NCBI RefSeq assembly: GCF_002464935.1
Contig: NZ_NBYY01000033.1
Coordinates: 1-36,001 of the forward strand
Direction of reading: 5' to 3'
Source: Candidatus Enterovibrio escicola
GTDB lineage: Bacteria; Pseudomonadota; Gammaproteobacteria; Enterobacterales; Vibrionaceae
DNA length: 36,001 nucleotides
In this document: in pieces, positions 9,928-19,085 of the stretch
Position numbering within the stretch: the stretch's first letter is position 1
Layout of the letters: each line of letters begins with the position of its first letter
The notes under the pieces: model-generated
Databases searched by the model: none
The model's input: the letters and a program-made list of their open reading frames with translations, nothing else
Told to the model about the DNA's origin: nothing
Position numbers and translations under genes: made by a program

Positions 9928-10533
9928 TACAGCTTGGCGATATCAAGGTCGATTTGTTTATACTGACAATTACATTGGCGTTCATAGATGCGCAGGTAAG
10001 GCCTTTTGCCTACAGTGCGAATTGAATTAGCAATGGCATTCATCGCTTCTAACCAATCTTGGTCGGTAATATTCAGCTAGCGAAGGTTAAGCACTTGCTT
10101 TACATCGATGTGACCTTGCTTGTTTACACTGAAAGACAAATCAACTAGGGCTTTTATTTCATCAATTAAGTTCTCATTTTAACGGTTAATGCCTTCGTCA
10201 ATTTTTGCCCTAGCAGCTAGGGATGTGTTTACCGAATATACGATGCTCTCAGAGAGAGCGTTACACCTTATATTTTCATCAAATGAAAGCAGGGTAATGT
10301 GGCTTTTGATTTCACATGAAATTCAGCAGAACCTAAGTCTACAAAATCTGCTACGTTTTGCCTGGCTTTTTTCTTAAACAGCGCGAGTTTTTCTTGTGTC
10401 GCAATTGTCTTTTTACGATGTCGGTAACTACGTCATCATGCCATAAGTCAATATCTTTAATTTGGTTTACTGGTACTTGATGCTTTGGTCGTTAAAGCGA
10501 AAACCGTCTTGTGGTTGGCTTTGATTAGTCATT
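9928..10533 (-). pseudogene. Broken DUF3164 protein of a Mu-like phage
   Basis: The ATG at 10533 has a strong AGGGGAG Shine-Dalgarno and begins MTNQSQPQDGFRFNDQ. A stop comes at codon 22. The rest can be followed through frame changes: VPVNQIKDIDLWHDDVVTDI, then IATQEKLALFKKKARQNVAD, then LTVKMRT-type broken sequence, and finally the C-terminal block NITDQDWLEAMNAIANSIRT followed by RPYLRIYERQ. That block matches the pattern of DUF3164 proteins (...W..AM.AI..SI......YIR.YER), found in the early region of Mu-like phages. No Mu A, Mu B or Gam gene is visible, so this is an isolated fragment. The upstream side is cut by IS982 copy B. Confidence 0.75.
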
Positions 10534-10594
10534 ATTTTTCTCCCCTCTATTGAATGTAAAAGCGCCGTCTTTTTCAGTAACTTTAACTTCGTCG

Positions 10595-11464
10595 AAGCCG
10601 AGTTATCTTGATACTCGGCTTCTTTGGTTGAAATGAATACGTGATGAGCCCCGCCAGCAAGTTGACCATAAAGCTGATACAACTACAGTGCCGCAAATGC
10701 TAGATTTAGGAGATGTTTTTTGTTGGTCAAAAAACGGTTCCGATAATAAATCATTTCCGGAGTATCAGGCGATCCCAAAGTTTCATAATTTTGGGTTTCA
10801 TATTCTTTTTTACCCATATTATTAATGTCCCTCCCTTGTCTGCGAGTTCCCGCTACAATGAGCCAGAGATATAACTTTTGTATCCGTATAAATACCCTCA
10901 AAGCTCGTCAGCCCTTTCCAATACATAATTTCTATCATCCACGTTAGCCGTCGTCACTTTGATTGAGATAATGCCACCTTGGTCATTGATAATAAGGTGT
11001 AATTTGAAGCCGTAGAACTACCAAATCGTTCCTTCTTCTCGCTTCGCGGTACCTTTGAAAAATCGGATATCTGAGAATGCCTAGGTTGTGACAAACCTAT
11101 ATCTGGGACGAATCAACGAAGGCAATCCCTGACGGTGAGTGAGATAAGAACAAAGCGGAACCAGAACACCTTGCATGAGCTTGAGCATCCTCGTGTAGCT
11201 AACTAATTCAGGAAATTCGGTGGTGAGGTAGCGATAAATAAAGTGGATGTAATAGGTTTCAAAATCTTGATACCCAGATTGATGAAAAGCTATCACTATC
11301 ATCATCACTTCGCTAACTGAGAGGAGAGAAGGCTTGTTTCTTTGTTTGATACCGGAAGAAATTAGGTGTTTTTTCCCATGCAGGGAGAAAAGTCTAGCAG
11401 AAATCATCTACATCAACAAAAACAGCGTCTAAGTTATTCATGCACAAAGTCCTTGTGCAGTCAC
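10595..11464 (-). mobile_element. IS982-family element B, both ends missing
   Basis: The minus-strand transposase starts at an ATG at 11441 (MNNLDAVFVDVDDFC), then has TAG where other copies have CAG, and resumes as a clean 100-codon stretch (KHLISSGIKQRNKP ... FITRYLT-like region through VSYTRMLKLMQGVLVPLCSY). The later part is frameshifted. The 3' hairpin (GCCGAGT/ACTCGGC) is present at 10597-10619, but both terminal repeats are gone: about 35 bp are missing at the right end, and the left end is replaced by an IS5 tail. Inactive. Confidence 0.85.
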
Positions 11465-11568
11465 TGCTTTATTATAAAACTCGGTATGCCTGTTCGCCAG
11501 CAGATAAATTAAGACTGTAAAAAAGATTGGGATCAGTGCGTTATAGGCCTGATTTAATCAATAATACC
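11465..11568 (+). mobile_element. IS5-family 3' end fragment
   Basis: The fragment carries the last codons of the IS5 transposase (LGMPVRQQIN on the plus strand) and the right inverted repeat, which ends at 11568 (read inward GGTATTATTGATTAAATC). It sits between IS982 copy B and the nrdD stop, 58 bp away, in the place where nrdG would be expected. Confidence 0.8.
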
Positions 11569-11626
11569 TTGGCATTTACATAACCACATCAATTAGATAA
11601 TACTAATGAAACCCCATTTAAATGAT

Positions 11627-13747
11627 CTACATATGCTTAACACGACGTCTTACTTCTTCCTGCTTTCCATCGTTAAACGGACGAGCATCAGGGCTTCCCA
11701 AATAGCCACACACGCGCCGTGTGACTGAGACTTTTGTCGAATCATAATTACCACACTTAGGGCATACGAAACCTTTGCTGGAGCAGTGAAATTCACCCTT
11801 GAATCCACACTCATAACACTCATCAATAGGTGTATTTGTCCCGTAATAAGGCACTCGATCGTAGCTATAATCCCAAACGTTTTCTAATGCTTCGATATTG
11901 TGTTGAATATTTGGGTATTCGCCATAGCAAATGAAACCCCCGTTTGCGATCAACGGATAAGGCATCTCGAAGTCAATTTTGTCATACAGATTTACATGTT
12001 TTTCCACGTCCAAGTGGAAACTATTTGTGTAATATCCCTTGTCTGTTACTCCCTCTATTACGCCAAATTCTTTTGCATCAATTTTGCAAAAACGGGTGCA
12101 TAGGTTTTCGCTCGGTGTACTATATAAACTGAATCCATAACCCGTCTCGTTTTTCCAACGGTCAGTTGCATTTTTCATATATTCTACAATGGAGAGTGCT
12201 TTTTTACGCAACATTCCTGAATCGTATACATGTTCACCAATACCGTACAAGGCATTCATTGTTTCATGCAAACCAATGTATCCGAGAGATATAGATGCAC
12301 GACCGTGTTTAAATATCTCACTAATGTTGTCGTTTGCTTTCAACCTAACCCCACATGCACCTTCCATATACAGGATTGGAGCAACTCTAGCTTTCACACT
12401 ATCAAGGCGTGAAATACGGGTATCTAAACCTTCACGTGCCACAATCATAGTGTCATCAAGTAGTTTATAGAAGGTTTCTTCACAACCGTTTGAACGAATC
12501 GCGATACGGGGTAGATTCAAACTAATCACGCCAATATTGTTGCGACCTTCATGGATCAGTTCTCCATTCTCTTCATATGGTTCCAAGAAACTGCGGCATC
12601 CCATTGGGGTTTTAAATGAACCCGTCACTTTTACAACACTATCGTAGTTAAGAATATCTGGGTACATACGCTTAGAAGCACACTCCAGGGCAAGTTGTTT
12701 GATATCATAGTTCGGTTCACTAATTTTCAGATTTAAGCCTGCTTTCACACTAAATACAAGTTTCGGAAACACAGCGGTCTTACGGCTACGTCCCAAGCCT
12801 GCGATGCGGTTTTTTAAAATTGATAACTGGATCAAACGAGCCGACCAAGATTCACCCAAACCAAAACCGAAAGTGACAAATGGCGTCTGTCCATTCGCAG
12901 TGTGTAGCGTGTTCACTTCATATTCAAGTGATTGAAAAGCGTCATAACATTCTTTCTGAGTGCGGGATCTTGCATAGCCCTTCAAATCAGAAATTCCCCA
13001 CTCTTTTGCCACATTTAAGTGTTTTTCGTAACTGATTTCAACATACGGCGAGAGGATTTCATCAATACGGTTAATAGTAGTTCCTCCATAAATATGACTA
13101 GCCACCTGTGCGATGATTTGGGCAGTCACGGAGGTTGCAGTGGTAATAGATTTTGGTTGATCAATTTCAGCGTCACCCATTTTAAAACCTTTGGTTAACA
13201 TGCCTTCTAGATCAATCAACATGCAGTTAAACATGGGGAAAAAAGGTGCATAATCTAAATCATGGTAGTGAATATCCCCTTGTTCATGTGCACTAACAAC
13301 GGTTTTAGGCAGCATATATTGCTTGGCGTAATGTTTAGCAACAATGCCGGCTAACAAGTCACGTTGAGTCGGGATCACTTTGCTATCTTTATTCGCATTT
13401 TCGTTAAGTATGTCGGGGTTTGTTTGTTCAACCAAACCACGGATATCCTGGTTCAGTCGGTTTTTACATTCTCTGATGTTATCACGATCATGACGATATT
13501 CTATGTACGAGCGAGCAATAGCCTTATACGGCCCTGCCATCAAATGGTTTTCAACCGCATCTTGTATTTGGTGAATTTCAATCTCAGGAACACGCCTGAA
13601 TTGTGCTAGAACGTCATCGGCCACTCCCGCCGCATAAGATGGAGCCATGCCTTTTATTGCCTGTGACGCACTGATTATTGCATTTTCAATGCGTTGCTGC
13701 TGGAAAGGTTCACGAGAACCATCCCGTTTAATAACAACTGGTTTCAC
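11627..13747 (-). CDS. nrdD: Anaerobic ribonucleoside-triphosphate reductase
   Basis: This class III glycyl-radical enzyme converts NTPs to dNTPs without oxygen, using formate as reductant. The 706 residues are close to E. coli NrdD. An ATP-cone fills roughly residues 1-90. Active-site cysteines Cys175 (PMFNCML) and Cys384 (PMGCRS) are in place, as are the zinc ligands Cys644, 647, 662 and 665 and the radical Gly681 in RRVCGYLGSPDARPFN. The start is GTG with a good GAGGTGG Shine-Dalgarno. The gene appears complete. Its activase NrdG is normally encoded directly downstream; here an IS5 fragment lies 58 bp past the stop and nrdG is not in the window. An FNR-like box lies about 290 bp upstream, consistent with anaerobic induction. 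Confidence 0.97.
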   Translation of the reverse strand: MKPVVIKRDGSREPFQQQRIENAIISASQAIKGMAPSYAAGVADDVLAQFRRVPEIEIHQIQDAVENHLMAGPYKAIARSYIEYRHDRDNIRECKNRLNQDIRGLVEQTNPDILNENANKDSKVIPTQRDLLAGIVAKHYAKQYMLPKTVVSAHEQGDIHYHDLDYAPFFPMFNCMLIDLEGMLTKGFKMGDAEIDQPKSITTATSVTAQIIAQVASHIYGGTTINRIDEILSPYVEISYEKHLNVAKEWGISDLKGYARSRTQKECYDAFQSLEYEVNTLHTANGQTPFVTFGFGLGESWSARLIQLSILKNRIAGLGRSRKTAVFPKLVFSVKAGLNLKISEPNYDIKQLALECASKRMYPDILNYDSVVKVTGSFKTPMGCRSFLEPYEENGELIHEGRNNIGVISLNLPRIAIRSNGCEETFYKLLDDTMIVAREGLDTRISRLDSVKARVAPILYMEGACGVRLKANDNISEIFKHGRASISLGYIGLHETMNALYGIGEHVYDSGMLRKKALSIVEYMKNATDRWKNETGYGFSLYSTPSENLCTRFCKIDAKEFGVIEGVTDKGYYTNSFHLDVEKHVNLYDKIDFEMPYPLIANGGFICYGEYPNIQHNIEALENVWDYSYDRVPYYGTNTPIDECYECGFKGEFHCSSKGFVCPKCGNYDSTKVSVTRRVCGYLGSPDARPFNDGKQEEVRRRVKHM

Positions 13748-14215
13748 TACTTACCACCTCAATTAATGCCATGCCACGAAGGGTACATTTTGTATAAAAA
13801 CCGTAATTGTGTTCATTTTTAGACGAAAAATGTAACCTAAAAGACTTAATCACTCGATAACATATAATCAACTTCTGAAAAATACCTACTTATGACTGGA
13901 AGTTTCGCGTAATTTCTTAAAACTTATATGTTTATCGTTATTTTGCGCATTCCGTCAACAAATACTAAATATGGAAAAATATACAAACATTACTACAAGA
14001 TATATCTTATTAGACGATTGGAAAGCATCAAAAACATTGATTTAGATCATGGTGGAATAAAGTATTATGTTTATCTCTTTAGATAGTGTGGATAAAAGTC
14101 AGTTTTTAATAAAAGCCAATAAAAAAAATTAAGCATAATGCTCAAAAGCATCATGTGATAAAATCACTGTGCATGACATTCACTAGGGACTATTGATGTT
14201 TACTGTACAAAATTC
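13748..14215. other. nrdD upstream regulatory region
   Basis: This AT-rich 470-bp region has no open gene. It contains the FNR-like site (14037-14050) and two AT-rich motifs near 13964 and 13996, about 32 bp apart, that loosely resemble NrdR boxes (ACTAAATAT and AAGATATAT). It also has a small hairpin GTGATAAAATCAC near 14156. It ends at IS6-type debris. Confidence 0.4.
14037..14050 (-). promoter_or_regulatory. FNR-like binding site upstream of nrdD
   Basis: TTGATTTAGATCAT matches the FNR consensus TTGATNNNNATCAA at nine of ten fixed positions. It lies about 290 bp upstream of the nrdD GTG. FNR control of nrdD is known in E. coli. The distance is long, so a long leader would be needed. Confidence 0.5.
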
Positions 14216-14925
14216 GTTTAAGAACAGTCTAAAAAACTAGGGTTTTCTCGCAAACTGGAGTGCTAAGTTATGATCTCATCAACATTCATTATTTCTAGTA
14301 TTATTATTATCAACTTTTATGGTTGCTACTTTCCTTCCGACATCATCCTCTAGGTTGTTCGCTATTACGTTTTTTATACACTTAGTTACCGTGAAATCGA
14401 AGAGATGATGCTTGATGCGTATCAATGCTGATCACTCAGCCATCAATCGGTGGTTTATCAGAAATATCCTCCTTTTCTGGAATATTAGGCTCACTGAATA
14501 AAGAAACCTATCGCCTCTTCGTGGCAGATGGACGTGACATATATCAACGTCAAAGGTTAGTGGAAGTATTCCTATCTGGCTGTTTGATAAGTTCGGTAAT
14601 GTCATTCATCTTCTACTGTGTGAACACAGTGATGAGAAAGTGATCCATACCTTCTTCAACAAAGCAATAGACCATAACGGTTTACCTGAAAGGGTTATGA
14701 TTAATAAGAGTAGTACCAATGTGTTAGCACTGCTAAATATCAACATCCAACTCTAGTTGGCGGGGAGGAAGCTCAACTTGGTCGAGAAAAGTCACCGGAA
14801 AGTTAAAGGTAAGATACATCAGTGCTTAGGATGGAAATCAAATGAAGGAGTCACTGTAACACTCGCTAGTATAAAGCTATAATCGATAATTAAAAATGGA
14901 CAGTTCCATAGTCCATAGGGTTTAT
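14216..14925 (+). mobile_element. IS6-family transposase remnant
   Basis: Broken plus-strand frames follow the IS6/IS26-type transposase in order: FYGCYFPSDIIL and VVRYYVFYTLSYREIEEMML (14307-14415), SSWQMDVTYINVKG (about 14514-14560), FFNKAIDHNGLPERVMINKS (about 14655-14715) and SHRKVKGKIHQCLGWKSNEG (about 14787-14850). Many stops and shifts show it is dead. It abuts the right end of an IS30 copy at 14939. Confidence 0.75.
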
Positions 14926-14938
14926 CTATTTCACCTTA

Positions 14939-15975
14939 CGTCATCTGAAATGCACAGGTGTTATATCTGAAACCACCATTAAATACTCAAAAAAATATCA
15001 TTAGGAGAACGATCTCTAAGACTCGATCTACCACATGTATTGAGGATGTGCTATATCTTGGTAGTTTCTTCATTACTAACCTCGTTGAAGTCAGTTCCCT
15101 TGAATAAAAATCGCCTTATCAAACCATTGGTATGCTCATTAAAAACCCGATCACTTAATCGATAAGGTTTAGCAAAATAGCAATCAACGTCGGTGATCTC
15201 AACAACTTCTTCATGACCTGTAAACTCTGTACTGTTATCTGACGTAAGGGTTTTGAAGTCATAGAAAGTAAAATTTACAATATCAATAAACGTCTACAGC
15301 ACTGTACCTACCTGCTTATTGGGTATCCTTCTGATGCAGCAGAGTTTATTGGCTTTATCTATCATGGTAAGAAAAAAGATTTGTGCCAAATTCCGACAAC
15401 AGTGTCAATTCCAAAATGACAAAACTCGGTCTTTTCATCTGCAATATCAGGCCATTTCTTAATACCAACACAGTTCTTTATCTTTACTTTATCACCGCTG
15501 CTCATCTTGATTCTGTAGGGTTTGCCTGGATGGGGAAGATCTTTGTATAGCACCCAACAATTAGCCCTATCATGCTATATATACCGGTAAAGGGTGTTTT
15601 CACTGAGCATCACATCAAGCTTCAGAGCCAGTTCTCCGCTAATGACATCGGGTGACGTATGCGTGCTGGGATGCTCATGAATGAACACTTTCATTCTCTT
15701 TGAAACACCGTTAAAATCCAGCCTGTTTGTGGCGGTGGAGCGTGTTTCTTTATCCTGTTTTGATGCAAGGTGAGGACAGTCCACTCTGTGAGAATTGTCT
15801 GGGATATGGCGCTTTATTTCTCGACTGATAGTGGAGTGAACACAATCGAGTATTCGGGCAATCTGGCTAAAGAAATAAGCCTCAACCAATCGTTGTTCAA
15901 TATAAAATCGGTCATTGTCATTTAACTGTGTATGAGCCATGAACATCTCCAAGCCAAAAGAGGATGTAAGAGTGT
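14939..15975 (-). mobile_element. IS30-family copy c, near-intact transposase with one amber
   Basis: The right end is CGTCATCTGAAATGCAC at 14939. The transposase probably starts at the ATG at 15946 (MFMAHTQLNDND); the upstream open frame to 16042 is chance. It has an HTH (QIARILDCVHSTISREIK), then ENTLYRYI followed by TAG at the codon that is TGG in copy a. Reading continues in the same frame through WVLYKDLPHPGKPYR, GDKVKIKN and FGIDTVVGI. Further stops and shifts follow before the C-terminal RSPNDIFLSI near 14980. The left end is missing. Confidence 0.85.
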
Positions 15976-16077
15976 TCTTTAGGAGATATAATGATTTCTG
16001 CTGTATGGGTAGGAAATAATGCGGTGTAACCTGTTGATTCATCTCGTCAGATTAACAACCAACAAGGAATACACCAC

Positions 16078-16228
16078 ATGGACGATAATCATAACATTTT
16101 AATTAACTGCTGAACAAAGCGCACAGCAGTTGTTGGCTCAAGCTATAGAAGACGAGGTTAAATCCTTACTCGATAATTTTACATCACTCCAAGCTAACGG
16201 AAAGAAGGGAGAGGTTCGCAACCGCCAT
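16078..16228 (+). mobile_element. IS256 (Mutator)-family transposase, 5' fragment
   Basis: An ATG with AAGGA nine bases upstream starts MDDNHNILIN, then a 2-base deletion shifts the frame. Reading continues as AEQSAQQLLAQAIEDEVKSL ... EVRNRHLP, which fits the N-terminal region of Mutator-type transposases (LLAQAIEAEV...VRNGYLP). It is cut at about 16228 by an IS5 tail. The family call is from pattern memory. Confidence 0.6.
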
Positions 16229-16263
16229 TTACCGGTACTTCACCAACTTGAGTATTGTAATTA
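16229..16263 (-). mobile_element. IS5 3' fragment ending at TAATTA
   Basis: A short piece of IS5 transposase (NYNTQVGE on the minus strand) ends at TAATTA (16258-16263), directly followed by the right end of IS982 copy C. It is part of the same composite as the IS5 body at 17013-17784. Confidence 0.7.
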
Positions 16264-17012
16264 ACCTCAGATCTGCATAAGTGCGTGCTTATCAAGCCTA
16301 ATAATCTTGATACTCGGCTCCTTTGGTTGAAATTAATACGCGATAAGCCCCGCCAGCAAATTGACCATAAAGCTGATACAACTACGGTGCCGAGAATGCT
16401 CAATTTGGGAGATGTTGTTTGTTGATCAAAAACGGTTTCAATAATAAATCGTTTCTGGAGTATCAGTGAAACCTAAAGTTTCATGACTTTGGGTTTCATC
16501 TTTTTTTTCACACCCGTTATCAGTATCACTCCCTTATCTTCAGGTTCTCGCTCCAATAGATCAGAGATATAACCTTTATCTCCATATAAACACTCCCAAA
16601 ACTCGTCAACCATTTCCGATATAGATTTTCTATCATTTACGTTAGTCATCGTCACCTTTGACTGAGATAATGCCCCCTTGGTCATTGATAATAAGGTGTG
16701 ATTTAAAACCGTAGAACCACTACATCGTTCCTTTCTTCACTTCGCGGTACCTTTAAAAACCTGATGTCTGAGAATGCGAGGGTTGTGATAAACCTGTAGC
16801 TTAGACGAATCAACAAAGGCCTTGCCTGACGGTGAGTGAGGTAATAGCAAAGCGGAACCAGAACACCTTGCATGAACTTGAGCATCCTCGTGTAGCTAAC
16901 TAATTCAGGAAATTCGTTGGTGAGGTAGAGACAAACAAAGTGGATCTAATAAGTTTTGCAGTCTTGATACCCGGATTGATGGAAAGCTATCAGTATCGTC
17001 ATCACTTCCTCT
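16264..17012 (-). mobile_element. IS982-family element C, 5' truncated
   Basis: The right end ACCTCAGATCTGCATAAG is at 16264. Minus-strand frames carry LKFMQGVLVPLCYYLTHRQA (16703-16885) and DRKSISEMVDEF through YGDKGYISDLLE (16473-16685). The transposase is frameshifted. The 5' side stops at the MTI codons (about 17012) and is fused to IS5 transposase sequence (NEAVKELKEE), so a deletion has removed the IS982 left end and part of IS5. Confidence 0.85.
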
Positions 17013-17784
17013 TTCAACTCCTTTACAGCTTCATTTCTAGGATATCCTTCCTCCCAATACCCCGCGTTGCTTCGAGGTGGAATACTGGGTGTTATTCCTT
17101 TGTTTTCTAGTATGTGGTGAAATGCTATTTCGTCATAGGTTTCATCAACATTGACTTGCTATATCTTTCGTCGTAATTGGTTAATCAATATAGATAAAAT
17201 CTCATTTTCACCCACAAAAACCAGGTTAACTTCTGCAGCAATAACTGCATGACTAGACACATCAACGGCAAGATGATATTGGCGACAGATATACTGGTTC
17301 TCCTTACCGTGTTTACGCGTTTTCCATTTACTTTTTCCGTATATCTTTAAGCCTGTGGTGTCAATAACGACTCGGCAACCGATACTTAACTTCTACGATC
17401 TTATAACACATTACTAATGCAAGTGTATGTAGGGTATTTTAACGGGACATTCATCAACGTAAAAACCAAATTGAGAAAGCCTTTTAATCCACGAAGTGGG
17501 AGCTTTGAAATACCTTTCACCATCAGTACCGTTTCAATCTCGGTATCTAAAATATAAACCCACGGCCACGATGACCCTGATGCTTTAGACAATGCCATGC
17601 CTTAATGGCATGGACGTTTATCTAGAAAGTGACTGAGCCTTGATTTACTAATTTTTGATTGTATTGTTTCCAGTTGCTGATCTTATGCCTGGCCTTTCCC
17701 TTTCCCATCAGCACTTCCCGCGTAACTCCATGATGATCTGATCGCAGGAATTAGTATTAGTTCAGATAGTTGGGAAACAACGCC
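17013..17784 (-). mobile_element. IS5-family copy, 3' truncated, with amber codon
   Basis: The left end GGCGTTGTTTCCC starts at 17784 and reads leftward. The transposase begins MGKGKARHKISNWKQYNQ and has TAG instead of TGG in the TFWI motif (about 17622-17624), the same change as in the copy at 25889. The frame then shifts. It retains TEIETVLMVKG and the following region, is rearranged around 17395-17405, and continues to the fusion with IS982 C. Confidence 0.82.
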
Positions 17785-17819
17785 TTGCTCATATACATTC
17801 TCAGATAAGTACCACCCTC

Positions 17820-18385
17820 CGTCAGGTGACATTCACAATCTAGCGGAGAGTCAGCCAGATTAAAGTCCACTCTCCGCATCCTATTTTAGCTTGGAGTTAT
17901 TCATGTTTCATAAACAGTTAAATGACAATGACTGACTTTATATTGAGCAATGATTGGCTGAGGCTGATTCCTTTAGCCAGCTTTCTAGAACATTTGGCTG
18001 TCTTCACCTCACTATCAGTCGAGAAATAAAGCTGCATATCCCAAATAATTTTCACGGCGGATACTAGTATCTCCTTGCATAAAATCCGGCTCAAAAACTT
18101 ACTCCAACACTATGAAATGGTTGGCTTTTGAACGTATTTCAGAGAGAATGAAGGTGTTCATTCATGAGCGCTTTCACATGTATACGTCACCCGATGTGAT
18201 TAGCGGCGAACTGGCTCTAAAGCAACATGTGACACTCAGTAAAAATACGCTTTACCGCTATATTGTATTACCATGGTAATGGTGGTGCGTTATACAATGA
18301 TCTTTTCTATCATGGTAAACCCTATAAAATTAGGATGAAACGTGACGATAAGGTGAAGATAAAGAAGGGCATCCTATACATCAAG
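17820..18385 (+). mobile_element. IS30-family remnant b
   Basis: The left end CGTCAGGTGACATTCAC partly mirrors the right end of copy c (CGTCATCTGAAATGCAC). The transposase begins near 17904 (MFHKQLNDND), contains TISREIKLHIP and MKVFIHERF, then TSPDVISGELALKQHVTLS and NTLYRYI, after which the frame breaks at the position of the amber in copy c. It ends after GDKVKIKK at about 18385. Confidence 0.8.
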
Positions 18386-18399
18386 AAGGGAAGTCGTTA

Positions 18400-18515
18400 C
18401 ACACATCGGTGTGCGTCTTTTAAAACGCAGCCAACCGCATTAATGCAGATGTGTAGTACTCGATAGGAGTCGCGGATATCCGAATTTGTTCATAGCAAGT
18501 TCAACAATTTACTAT
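18400..18515 (-). mobile_element. IS1-like fragment (InsA part)
   Basis: The minus strand reads a version of QIVELAMNxxGI followed by VLHICINAV, similar to the fragment at 32748-33195 and to IS1 InsA (VDMAMNGSGIRDTARVLNIS). It is short and frameshifted. Confidence 0.55.
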
Positions 18516-18545
18516 TGTATCCACACCTAACAATCCGTGTATACC

Positions 18546-18569
18546 AAAATAACTTGAAGACGTAGGCTT
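18546..18569 (+). repeat. Dispersed repeat AAAATAACTTGAAGAYG, copy 1
   Basis: This matches 20615-20639 over about 24 bases with only pyrimidine-type differences (AATAACTTGAAGACGTAGGCTT against AATAACTTGAAGATGCAGGTTT). It may be the terminus of an IS or a small intergenic repeat. Confidence 0.55.
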
Positions 18570-18633
18570 AAGCAAGCTTTACAGATGTCATAATCAAGGC
18601 ATCCCTTTGTAAGGCTAGAGATCTCCATCAAAA

Positions 18634-18657
18634 AATGATAATACCAATGATAATACC
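18634..18657. repeat. Perfect 12-bp tandem duplication
   Basis: AATGATAATACC occurs twice in direct succession in non-coding DNA. Confidence 0.9.
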
Positions 18658-18929
18658 AAGAATGGCGTCAGTAAATTTAACCTATGGAAAAGCATAGATG
18701 TGCACGTTGTGTCGTTAAATTCCCGTGAAATAGACTTATTATTCCTATGATAATTTGCCACTAAGTGAACACACTGATAACCTCTTGAATCGAATATCTT
18801 CAAGTCCTTTAGGTATATGTATATCCAAGATGGAAGGTCTTGCAACATGCCTGGCAACGATCGCTATAATGGTCTCGATACAGACATAGGCTTCCTACAC
18901 GAAGAACAACCAATTGAACATACAAGCCC

Positions 18930-19072
18930 AAAATAAAGCATTCTTGGCACCGTAGTGGGTAAGCTTTATGGTCAACCTGATTACTGTATCCATTGCTTAT
19001 ATATTCCAACTAACAAAGTCAAGCCTTTAAATTACTTGGCTTAAAAAAGACGCGCTTATACAAATCTGAGGT
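18930..19072 (+). mobile_element. IS982 right-end remnant just upstream of cls
   Basis: The sequence carries the last transposase codons (KHSWHRSG-type region matching HSRHRSC in other copies), then the right inverted repeat ending AATCTGAGGT at 19072. The next six bases are TAACTG. Only 13 bp separate this end from the cls ATG, so the native cls upstream region has been displaced. Confidence 0.75.
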
Positions 19073-19085
19073 TAACTGGTTAGAT

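Larger units (their letters stand above)
18516..18929. other. Region without a recognisable gene
   Basis: The region holds a 24-bp sequence repeated at 20615 (see the repeat entries) and a perfect 12-bp tandem duplication (18634-18657). A plus-strand stretch around 18660-18900 (DVHVVSLNSREIDLLFL then SNIFKSFRYMYIQDGRS) may be a decayed transposase of unknown family. Nothing here is intact. Confidence 0.35.

Noticed and set aside
13964-14010. NrdR boxes upstream of nrdD
   Set aside because: Two AT-rich motifs about 32 bp apart resemble the spacing but match the consensus poorly; kept only as a remark in the region entry.
15947-16042. N-terminal extension of the IS30 copy c frame
   Set aside because: Other IS30 copies begin at the ATG equivalent to 15946; the upstream codons have no counterpart and come from flanking DNA.
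17820-19072. Defence or toxin-antitoxin island in the IS-rich stretch
   Set aside because: All readable frames trace to transposases or are unrecognised; no toxin, restriction or defence motif was found.
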